From Pseudobutyrivibrio sp. (lineage in GTDB: Bacteria; Bacillota; Clostridia; Lachnospirales; Lachnospiraceae): a stretch of DNA of 64,000 bases. Of the stretch, positions 54,095 to 60,848 are shown one piece after another (the stretch's first letter is position 1; each line of letters starts with the position of its first letter). A model generated the notes under the pieces. That model ran no database searches. It was given only the letters and a program-made list of their open reading frames with translations, and was not told where the DNA came from. The position numbers and the translations under genes were made by a program. The stretch covers positions 1-64,000 of the forward strand of contig NZ_SVEV01000001.1 of assembly GCF_015057185.1 (NCBI RefSeq). The letters run 5' to 3'.

Positions 54095-55369
54095 ATGGTA
54101 AAAGCGGTTGTTGGAGCCAATTGGGGCGATGAAGGAAAAGGTAAAATCACAGACATGATGGCTGCTGATGCAGACATTATTGTGAGATTCCAAGGAGGAG
54201 CAAATGCAGGACATACCATTGTAAACAATTACGGAAAATTTGCACTTCATACTTTACCTTCAGGTGTATTCTATAATCACACCACAAGCATTATTGGAAA
54301 TGGTGTTGCTCTTAATATCCCTGTACTTATGAAGGAGATTAAGTCAATTGAGGAAAAAGGCGTTCCTGCACCACACATCTTGGTTTCAGATAGAGCTCAG
54401 ATTGTAATGCCTTACCATATTCTTTTTGATCAGTACGAAGAGGAGAGATTAGGAAAAGCTTCCTTCGGATCTACAAAGAGCGGAATTGCTCCTTTCTATT
54501 CAGATAAATATGCAAAGGTTGGTTATCAGGTACAGGAACTCTTTGACGATGAGTTACTCAAGGAAAAGGTTCAGCGTACATGTGACCAAAAGAATGTTTT
54601 ACTTGAACATTTATATCACAAGCCACTTATTAATCCTGATGAGTTACTTAATACACTTCATGAATATAGAGATATGATTGCTCCTTATGTTTGTGATACA
54701 TCTGCATACCTTTGGAATGCACTCAAGGAAAATAAAACTATCCTTCTTGAAGGTCAGTTAGGTACATTAAAGGATCCTGATCACGGAATTTACCCAATGG
54801 TAACTTCATCATCTACACTTGCAGCTTACGGTTGCGTTGGTGCTGGTATTCCTGCTCAGGAATTGAAGCAGGTTGTTACAGTATGCAAGGCTTATTCTTC
54901 AGCTGTTGGAGCTGGTGCTTTTGTCTCTGAGATTTTTGGAGATGAGGCAGATGAGCTTAGACGTCGCGGCGGTGATGGTGGTGAGTTCGGTGCTACTACA
55001 GGTCGTCCTCGCCGTATGGGTTGGTTCGATTGCGTTGCATCTAAGTATGGCTGTAGAATGCAGGGTACAACTGATGTTGCCTTTACAGTAGTTGATGTAC
55101 TTGGATATCTTGATGAAATTCCAGTTTGTGTTGGCTATGAAATCGACGGAGAAGTTACAACAGATTTCCCTGTTACAAGCAAATTGGAGAAGGCAAAACC
55201 AGTGCTCAAGACTCTTCCAGGATGGAAATGCGATATTCGCGGTATTAAGAAATACGAGGATCTTCCTGAAAATTGCAGAAATTATATTGAATTTATCGAA
55301 AAGGAAATTGGATTCCCTATCACAATGGTTTCTAATGGACCTGGACGAGATGATATTATCTATAGATAA
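54095..55369 (+). CDS. purA: Adenylosuccinate synthetase
   Basis: PurA condenses IMP with aspartate using GTP, the first step from IMP to AMP. An in-frame ATG at 54074 exists, but AGGAGG lies after it, so the ATG at 54095 is used (424 residues). Signature motifs are GANWGDEGKGK (P-loop-like), GGANAGHT with the catalytic His, and GSTKSGIAP. The IMP substrate comes from the enzymes encoded at 12-14 kb. Confidence 0.98.
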   Translation: MVKAVVGANWGDEGKGKITDMMAADADIIVRFQGGANAGHTIVNNYGKFALHTLPSGVFYNHTTSIIGNGVALNIPVLMKEIKSIEEKGVPAPHILVSDRAQIVMPYHILFDQYEEERLGKASFGSTKSGIAPFYSDKYAKVGYQVQELFDDELLKEKVQRTCDQKNVLLEHLYHKPLINPDELLNTLHEYRDMIAPYVCDTSAYLWNALKENKTILLEGQLGTLKDPDHGIYPMVTSSSTLAAYGCVGAGIPAQELKQVVTVCKAYSSAVGAGAFVSEIFGDEADELRRRGGDGGEFGATTGRPRRMGWFDCVASKYGCRMQGTTDVAFTVVDVLGYLDEIPVCVGYEIDGEVTTDFPVTSKLEKAKPVLKTLPGWKCDIRGIKKYEDLPENCRNYIEFIEKEIGFPITMVSNGPGRDDIIYR

Positions 55370-55376
55370 AGAAATT

Positions 55377-55414
55377 AAAATGCTTTACAATATTTATTGT
55401 AAAGCATTTTTTTT
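55377..55414 (+). terminator. Terminator after purA
   Basis: A perfect stem AAAATGCTTTACAATA/TATTGTAAAGCATTTT running into eight T residues. The A-rich and T-rich arms could act in both directions. Confidence 0.93.
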
Positions 55415-55431
55415 ACATTAGTGGGGTGAAT

Positions 55432-56079
55432 ATGAAAAATTTATTTAAAAATAAGCTTTATTTAATCGCATCATTTCTAGTGGTTTTAATTCTAATTCTT
55501 GTAATTGTATTTAGCTTTATCAAAACGAATAATCCAAGCAACATTCAAAATGCAAAAAAACAATCAAATGCTACGGCTGATTTGCCACAAGCAGACGAAG
55601 AGGAGGATTCTGGTGAGCCTAGTCATGCAGAAACATTAGATGCAGCTAGCGAAACCGAAGATGAAGGACAACAAATCTTTTTTATTGAGAAATCTGATGT
55701 TCAAAAATTTTCTTTGACCGATGCAAATGGAATACTTCTTGAGTTTCAACGAGATGGTGATCAATGGATTTGCACTGATGAAGAATCCTTGGATTTAAAT
55801 GAGGAAAGAGTAGATAAGATTTTAAATTACATATGTGATGTTAGGTTTGTAGAATCATATATTTCTGAAGATGGAAGCGAATATGGTCTAACAGCTGATT
55901 CTGATATTTTTGTGGTTGAGGACTCTGGTGGCAATGATGTATATGTTTGTTTAGGGGATGTAGATGAAAGCGATGGCGGTATATATTTTGCGCTAAACTA
56001 TGACTATACACAAGTGTTTAAAAACAGCGGCAAGCTATCAAATGTTTGCAAATATTATATTGAAGAATTGATTGAGTAA
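55432..56079 (+). CDS. Membrane-anchored protein with DUF4340-like domain
   Basis: A GTG at 55426 is in frame, but the ATG at 55432 with GTGGGGTG upstream is preferred, giving 215 residues. A basic start and one membrane helix (about 9-31) anchor the protein, and an acidic Ser/Glu-rich spacer follows. The outside domain (about 85-215, with EKSDVQKFSLTDANG and 'WICTDEESLDLNEERVDKIL') resembles DUF4340 domains, which are found with ABC-type gliding-type exporters. There is no such exporter here. Function unknown. Confidence 0.7.
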   Translation: MKNLFKNKLYLIASFLVVLILILVIVFSFIKTNNPSNIQNAKKQSNATADLPQADEEEDSGEPSHAETLDAASETEDEGQQIFFIEKSDVQKFSLTDANGILLEFQRDGDQWICTDEESLDLNEERVDKILNYICDVRFVESYISEDGSEYGLTADSDIFVVEDSGGNDVYVCLGDVDESDGGIYFALNYDYTQVFKNSGKLSNVCKYYIEELIE

Positions 56080-56118
56080 TGGACATTTATGAAAAAATTG
56101 TGAAACATTTTCAATTCA

Positions 56119-56147
56119 TTGTACCGAAAAAACAGATAGAGTATAAT
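56119..56147 (+). promoter_or_regulatory. Promoter of the partner-switch unit
   Basis: TTGTAC and a perfect TATAAT spaced by 17 nt, 40 nt upstream of the start at 56188. This looks like a housekeeping sigma promoter. Confidence 0.75.
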
Positions 56148-56187
56148 AATTAATAAGATTTCAAACAATTAAATAGGGGGTAAACAG

Positions 56188-56718
56188 ATGGAATCTGAGC
56201 ATGTTTTGATTGGTAACATCAAAGATAACTTCGATAGAGTAGAAGATATTCTAGATAATTATCTTTTCAGAATCGGCATCACTGGAAAAAACGATCTTAG
56301 ATTTACGCTTTTATCGGAAGAGGCACTTAGACTCGCACGCTCCATTGTGGAGGATGACAGCGGAATAGAAATTTGGTTTGAAGGTGATGACAAGGTTTCT
56401 CATATTTATTTGAGAATAAAAGGTACATTCGATGCTAATAAAGAAGAAGAATTTGTATCCATTTCATCATCAGGAACTAATAGTTCTGATAAAACATTTT
56501 TTGATGAGTTGAAGCGATTCTTTGTTAAGCCACAAAAGGCTACATGGTCATTGGCGGAATATACAAGGGAACTCAATGAGAAGAAGCAGCAGGACAAATA
56601 TGCCCAGGATTCATGGGATAACTTAGAACGTTCCGTTATTGCTAATTTGGCAAATGATATTGTAGTTCAAGTAAAAGATGGAATTGTAGTTATGGATATA
56701 ACTAAAAAACTTGATTAA
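56188..56718 (+). CDS. ATPase-like (degenerate HATPase?) protein of partner-switch unit
   Basis: I do not recognise this 176-residue soluble protein with confidence. The segment RFTLLSEEALRLARSIVEDD resembles the N-box helix of RsbW-type GHKL ATPases, but with the usual Asn missing. The later part (about 85-130) is polar, and the C terminus (NLANDIVVQVKDGIVVMDITKK) is beta-rich. It is the first gene after a strong promoter. The next gene encodes a STAS protein, so it may be a regulator or scaffold for that pair. Start: ATG with AGGGGG upstream. Confidence 0.6.
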   Translation: MESEHVLIGNIKDNFDRVEDILDNYLFRIGITGKNDLRFTLLSEEALRLARSIVEDDSGIEIWFEGDDKVSHIYLRIKGTFDANKEEEFVSISSSGTNSSDKTFFDELKRFFVKPQKATWSLAEYTRELNEKKQQDKYAQDSWDNLERSVIANLANDIVVQVKDGIVVMDITKKLD

Positions 56719-56739
56719 TTTTAGGAGGAGGATGCAATT

Positions 56740-57039
56740 ATGCTAAACATTACAAATGCTAAGGATGGGGACAAATTGATTGTAGAATTGGAAGGAAGAC
56801 TTGATACTACCACATCTCCTCAATTAGAAGAAAATATGAGTGAGCAATTAGGAGGTGTTACACAGCTTACATTTGATTTGGCTAAGCTGGAGTACATTTC
56901 AAGTGCAGGACTTAGAGTTCTATTATCATCTCAAAAAACTATGAATAAGCAGGGCGAAATGATTGTAAAGAATGTTTCTGAAGAGGTTCAGGAAATTTTT
57001 GAGGTTACTGGTTTCTCTGACATTTTTACTATTCAATAA
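56740..57039 (+). CDS. STAS-domain anti-sigma factor antagonist
   Basis: The 99-residue STAS protein is similar to SpoIIAA/RsbV. The phospho-acceptor site is S54/S55 in EYISSAGLRVL. In known systems such proteins, when unphosphorylated, bind the anti-sigma kinase and free its partner. The kinase candidate is encoded immediately downstream. The AGGAGG site is strong. No sigma factor gene is linked, so the pair may control something other than a sigma factor. Confidence 0.93.
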   Translation: MLNITNAKDGDKLIVELEGRLDTTTSPQLEENMSEQLGGVTQLTFDLAKLEYISSAGLRVLLSSQKTMNKQGEMIVKNVSEEVQEIFEVTGFSDIFTIQ

Positions 57040-57051
57040 AAGTAAAATATA

Positions 57052-57085
57052 AAGGGGGCGGAATGTTACCGCTCCCTTGTTCTTT
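57052..57085 (+). terminator. Terminator between STAS and kinase genes
   Basis: AAGGGGGCGG pairs with CCGCTCCCTT (one G-T) with a 7-nt loop, then GTTCTTTATTT. It should make the kinase less abundant than the STAS protein, unless there is another promoter. Confidence 0.75.
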
Positions 57086-57109
57086 ATTTAAGGAAGAGAG
57101 GAATATTCT

Positions 57110-57520
57110 TTGGATAAATTGATAGTAGAGAGTACGAAAGATAATCTCAACAAAGTGCTTTCATTTATTGACGCCAAATTAGAAGCTATTCAATGCCCTA
57201 TGAAAGCTCAAATGAAAATTGATGTGGCTGTAGAAGAAATTTTCATTAACATTGCAAGCTATGCATATGGAAATGAAGTTGGAAATGCTGAAATTATTTT
57301 AGATATCAATGATTCTAATACTAAGGCTACTATTACCTTTGTTGATGAAGGAATTCCATATAATCCTTTAGAAAAAGATGATCCTGATACAACCCTTTCT
57401 GCAGATGAAAGACAAATTGGTGGGTTGGGAATTTTTATCGTAAAGAAAAGTATGGATTCCGTAGAATATAAAAACCAAGAGGGCAAAAATATTTTAACTA
57501 TTTCTTATTGTTGGAGTTAA
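57110..57520 (+). CDS. RsbW/SpoIIAB-type serine kinase (anti-sigma-like)
   Basis: The 136-residue GHKL ATPase starts at TTG 57110 with GGAAGAGAGG upstream. The N box has VAVEEIFINIASYAYG (E43, N47), the G1 box FVDEGIPYNP and the G2 box IGGLGIFIVKKSMD. In known members this fold phosphorylates the STAS antagonist and sequesters a sigma factor or other partner. Paired with the STAS gene, it makes a partner-switch module. The target is not encoded next to it. Confidence 0.92.
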   Translation: MDKLIVESTKDNLNKVLSFIDAKLEAIQCPMKAQMKIDVAVEEIFINIASYAYGNEVGNAEIILDINDSNTKATITFVDEGIPYNPLEKDDPDTTLSADERQIGGLGIFIVKKSMDSVEYKNQEGKNILTISYCWS

Positions 57521-57542
57521 TAGTGGGAGTTAATAGTGGGAG
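57513..57542 (+). repeat. 13-bp tandem repeat spanning a stop codon and RBS
   Basis: GGAGTTAATAGTG occurs twice in a row (57513-57525, 57526-57538), followed by a third partial GGAG. It covers the kinase stop codon and repeats the ribosome binding site of the next gene. Probably a local slippage duplication. Confidence 0.8.
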
Positions 57543-57551
57543 TGTTTCTAT

Positions 57552-58439
57552 ATGGCTAATTTCACTAACAGGCAGTTTGATAATTATATAGCTGAGGAAA
57601 TTGAAAAATATTCTGGTATAGCGATGCCGTTAAAGGCAGGCCTTTTAAATCGGATGCTGATAAGAAAGGAAACCTGTACAAAATTACATCCTAATCCAGA
57701 AGACGAGTTTTCAATACCTTCTGTAGGACCTAGTTATCGTATCATCTCAGAATATGAACAGAAATTCATAAGGAATATACGTACTAATCAGGATTATTTT
57801 AAGGGTGAGGAGCCTATTATCGTTGAAAAAATGCACCCTGATGGCTATATGATTTTGAATGGTCATCATAGATGGGCAGCGGCTCTAATGCTTGGATATT
57901 CTAAGATACCAATTCAAATAGTTAATGTTACCCATAAAACAGATATTAAAGAAATTCTTAGAAATTCTAAACATAATCGTCGAGTTACTTTTGATTTAGA
58001 TGAAGTTATATTCTGTGATGATTTGCAAAAGGCAGAGAAAGCCTTGACATTTCCTTTTGATAAATTCTACAAAGAGAGATTGCGCCTTGGAGTGCCAGCT
58101 TTATTTAGGGCATTAGAGAAGTGCGGATATGATGTTTGGCTTTATAGTGCAAAGTATTACTCTATTGATTACATTAAGGCATTATTTAAAAAGTACCATG
58201 TAGATATAACTGGTATTGTTACTGGTACAGGGAAAAAGAATAATAAAGAAGACCGAAAAGCTATTGAAGAGCTCATTTCAGCGAGATATTTGTACACCTT
58301 ACATATTGATAATGATATGGTGGTGAATATTAATACTTCGACTAAAGAGTTTGATGAATACGAAATTTCTGATGCTTCTACATGGTCTAAAGATGTTATT
58401 GAAATAATTAGGGAGATTAATAGGGATGAAGAGCCATGA
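57552..58439 (+). CDS. ParB/sulfiredoxin-like domain fused to HAD-like domain
   Basis: The 295 residues contain an N-terminal ParB/Srx-superfamily domain (about 60-130). Its core motif ILNGHHRWAAALMLGY (G104, R107) corresponds to the GxxRxxA nucleotide/phosphate loop of ParB and sulfiredoxin. A C-terminal HAD-like domain (about 142-290) has the DxD-type nucleophile site FDLDEV (D148, D150). The next gene is a HAD-only paralogue. Domain assignments are by motif. Some ParB/Srx-fold enzymes are ATP- or ADP-dependent kinases, so a kinase-phosphatase pairing is conceivable, but the substrate is unknown. Confidence 0.75.
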   Translation: MANFTNRQFDNYIAEEIEKYSGIAMPLKAGLLNRMLIRKETCTKLHPNPEDEFSIPSVGPSYRIISEYEQKFIRNIRTNQDYFKGEEPIIVEKMHPDGYMILNGHHRWAAALMLGYSKIPIQIVNVTHKTDIKEILRNSKHNRRVTFDLDEVIFCDDLQKAEKALTFPFDKFYKERLRLGVPALFRALEKCGYDVWLYSAKYYSIDYIKALFKKYHVDITGIVTGTGKKNNKEDRKAIEELISARYLYTLHIDNDMVVNINTSTKEFDEYEISDASTWSKDVIEIIREINRDEEP

Positions 58440-58923
58440 GACCACGGAAAAAATGCGGGTTTCTTTTGATTTAGATGAAGTTTTGTTTGTATCACCAGAT
58501 ACCCATAAAACAGAGAAGCCATTAATATTTCCTTTAAATAAAATATTTAAAGAACGGCTTAGACTAGGGACTACTGAGCTTATAAATGAACTTCAAAATC
58601 TTGGTTATGAGGTGTGGGTGTACACTTCTTCCTTTAGAACTGAAAAATATATAAAGTGGCTATTTAGATTTTATCACGTGCGATTTGATGGAATTGTAAA
58701 CGCTCAAAGGCATTTGAAGGAAGTTCAGGGAAACAATAAAACAATATTGCCTCAGAAATTGCCTAGCAGATATAGAATTTCACTACATATAGATGATGAG
58801 AATATTGTTTGCTCCCTTGGCAAGCAATATGGATATAATACATATCAGCTGGATGCACAGGATGATGATTGGAAAGAAAAAATAGTGAAGAGGGCTGAAC
58901 AAATCAAAAATAATTGCTTGTAA
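58426..58923 (+). CDS. HAD-like protein, paralogue of the preceding HAD domain
   Basis: The 165-residue protein overlaps the previous gene by 14 nt; an internal ATG at 58453 is a possible alternative start. The region with SFDLDEVLFV, 'FKERLRLG' and 'GYEVWVYTSS' matches the C-terminal domain of the upstream protein nearly segment for segment, so the two arose by tandem duplication. The DxD site is kept. There is no ParB-like part. The pair probably acts together. Substrate unknown. Confidence 0.8.
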   Translation: MKSHETTEKMRVSFDLDEVLFVSPDTHKTEKPLIFPLNKIFKERLRLGTTELINELQNLGYEVWVYTSSFRTEKYIKWLFRFYHVRFDGIVNAQRHLKEVQGNNKTILPQKLPSRYRISLHIDDENIVCSLGKQYGYNTYQLDAQDDDWKEKIVKRAEQIKNNCL

Positions 58924-58995
58924 CAATATTTTAGGTAATAGTCTGATAATATATGAAATATCTGTTTAAATTGTGTGAATAGCACATCGGTAGTA

Positions 58996-59024
58996 TTGCT
59001 TACTGATTATTGTAATAATATAAT
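58996..59024 (+). promoter_or_regulatory. Promoter of the cyclic-nucleotide unit
   Basis: TTGCTT and a perfect TATAAT spaced by 17 nt, 50 nt upstream of the start at 59075. It begins a second transcription unit within the signalling region. Confidence 0.65.
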
Positions 59025-59074
59025 CATGTTAATTAGTTTAAAGGTTAGCTTAGACAGAAAGGCGGGGGGATTTT

Positions 59075-60043
59075 ATGAGCTTACAGGAATTTAAAACAAA
59101 TGAAGTGATTTTTAAAGAGGGCGCTCCAGGTGAGAGTATGTTTATTATATCAGAGGGAACTGTTGGTATTTACTTAAAGTATGGGGAGCCTGATGAGCAA
59201 AAGATAAAAACACTTCATGAAAATCAGATTTTCGGAGAAATGGCAGTTATAGAGTATTATCCTCGTAGTGCTACCGCTATTGCTCTTAGTGATACAAAAT
59301 TAATTGAGGTTAAATCTGGTCAGATGAGTGACTATTTCAAGTCTCATCCTGATAGAATCATTCAGGTTATGCAGCAATTAAGCATGAGAATTAGAGAGCT
59401 CACATTAGATTATGATGAGGTTACTAAGCTTGTGGCTCAATTGAAAGAGGCCTCAAATGAAGGAAAGAAAAATCCTTCGTTACTAGAAAAATTAAAGGGC
59501 TTTATTAAGTCTGCCGACAAGAAGAAAAATGGTGAAATTTCCAGCGTTGAATCAATGCGTCAGGTAGGTGCAGTTTCTCATTCTTCTGGTTTTACTTTAA
59601 ATGTTGAATCTTATCCTAAGGGAACAGTTATATTTAAAGAAGGAGATCCAGGAAAATGTATGTATGATATCCATTATGGTAAGATCGGTATCTACAAGAA
59701 TTACGGTAAGGCTGATGAATTGCTTTTGACTACACTTTCAGAAAATAAATTCTTTGGTGAAATGGCCATGCTAGATGATGACAAGCGTAGTGCAACTGCT
59801 GTGGTTATCTCAGATGAGCCCGCTACAGTTGAATGCATAACAACTGGCGATTTAATAGATTTATTTGAAAATAATCCACCAAAGGTAGAGATGATTCTTG
59901 CTCATATGTCTTCTAGACTTCGTAAGCTTACAAATGAATACCTTAAAGCTTGCGATTTATTCTATGAATTCTATACAGCAGAAACTTGGGACGCTACTTT
60001 ACAGAAAAAGGCTGAATCATTTAATGTAGAATATTATGATTAA
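59075..60043 (+). CDS. Tandem cyclic-nucleotide-binding domain protein
   Basis: The 322 residues contain two cNMP-binding (CRP-type) domains, about 1-115 and 172-290, joined by a charged linker. Each keeps the phosphate-binding cassette: FGEMAVIEYYPRSATA (E55, R64) and FGEMAMLDDDKRSATA (E229, R238). There is no helix-turn-helix, so it is not a direct transcription factor; a C-terminal helical tail of about 30 residues may bind a partner. A class III cyclase gene lies 0.8 kb downstream in the same direction, making it the likely sensor of that product. A GGGGGG-rich site precedes the ATG. Confidence 0.9.
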   Translation: MSLQEFKTNEVIFKEGAPGESMFIISEGTVGIYLKYGEPDEQKIKTLHENQIFGEMAVIEYYPRSATAIALSDTKLIEVKSGQMSDYFKSHPDRIIQVMQQLSMRIRELTLDYDEVTKLVAQLKEASNEGKKNPSLLEKLKGFIKSADKKKNGEISSVESMRQVGAVSHSSGFTLNVESYPKGTVIFKEGDPGKCMYDIHYGKIGIYKNYGKADELLLTTLSENKFFGEMAMLDDDKRSATAVVISDEPATVECITTGDLIDLFENNPPKVEMILAHMSSRLRKLTNEYLKACDLFYEFYTAETWDATLQKKAESFNVEYYD

Positions 60044-60833
60044 TAATATGGATAAAATAACAAAGAACCATACTCTTTTTCAAATACAGCCAACTTTTAA
60101 TGCTCGAAATGAGTATGAAAAGCTTGCGGATGAGGAAGGGTTATTATACGAATTAATTGAATTGTCAACGCCTCCCGCTCTCAATGAGAGCGGGTTTTTT
60201 TCTAATGCTTTGGAATGGTACAAAAGTACAGGACGAGTAAATTCTTTTCACGGTGTATTTATAGATATAAATCCGGCATCTGGGGATAAGCTTTTAAAGG
60301 GATTATCAAGGAAACGCATGAAGGAAAGCTGTGTCACAGCGTTAGCTTTGGGAGCGAAAAATATAGTTTTTCACTGCAGCTGCTTCCCGTTTTTGAGAGG
60401 TGGATATTTAGACAATTGGGTGAAGGAATCTGCAGAATTCTACTTGGAACTACTTGATGAATATAAGTTAAATATTTATGTTGAAAATAGCTTTGATGTG
60501 GACGCAACTCCTCTTAAGGAATTAATGAAAGCCATTAATAACAATCATGTGAGAGTTTGCCTGGACTTTGGGCATGCTAATTACAGCAGGCTTCCACTGG
60601 AACAGTGGTTTGAAAGCCTTGGAGAATATATAGGATATTTACATATTTCAAATAATATGGGAGATTTTGACGACCATTTGCCTGTTTTGGATGGCAATAT
60701 TGATTGGGAAAAGGTAAACAAGCTTTGTGGGGAATTAGATAAAAACACTCCGATAACCCTAGAAGTTAACACAATAGACAATATCAGGAGTGCATTAGAT
60801 TTCTTCAAAGAAAATCATCTATTCGGAATGTAA
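60036..60833 (+). CDS. TIM-barrel sugar isomerase/epimerase-like protein
   Basis: The 265 residues fit the xylose-isomerase-like/AP endonuclease 2 TIM barrel. Expected metal ligands are visible on successive strands: Glu in YVENS, Asp/His in CLDFGHAN, His in LHISNN, DDHLP and a final Glu in LEVN. Start options are ATG 60036 (overlapping the previous stop) and ATG 60048; neither has a strong ribosome binding site, suggesting coupling. A perfect intrinsic terminator lies inside the frame at 60174. It sits between the cyclic-nucleotide sensor and the cyclase. Its metabolic role is unknown. Confidence 0.85.
   Translation: MINNMDKITKNHTLFQIQPTFNARNEYEKLADEEGLLYELIELSTPPALNESGFFSNALEWYKSTGRVNSFHGVFIDINPASGDKLLKGLSRKRMKESCVTALALGAKNIVFHCSCFPFLRGGYLDNWVKESAEFYLELLDEYKLNIYVENSFDVDATPLKELMKAINNNHVRVCLDFGHANYSRLPLEQWFESLGEYIGYLHISNNMGDFDDHLPVLDGNIDWEKVNKLCGELDKNTPITLEVNTIDNIRSALDFFKENHLFGM
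60174..60201 (+). terminator. Intragenic intrinsic terminator inside the TIM-barrel gene
   Basis: A perfect 9-bp GC-rich stem CCCGCTCTC/GAGAGCGGG, a 3-nt loop and seven T residues, 131 nt after the cNMP-binding protein stop and within the next reading frame (encoding PALNESGFF). It looks fully functional. Translation across it would be needed for transcription to reach the cyclase. Confidence 0.85.
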
Positions 60834-60848
60834 TTATCGGGGGACATT

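Noticed and set aside
59075-60043. Tandem cNMP protein as a CRP/FNR transcription factor
   Set aside because: No helix-turn-helix domain follows either binding domain.
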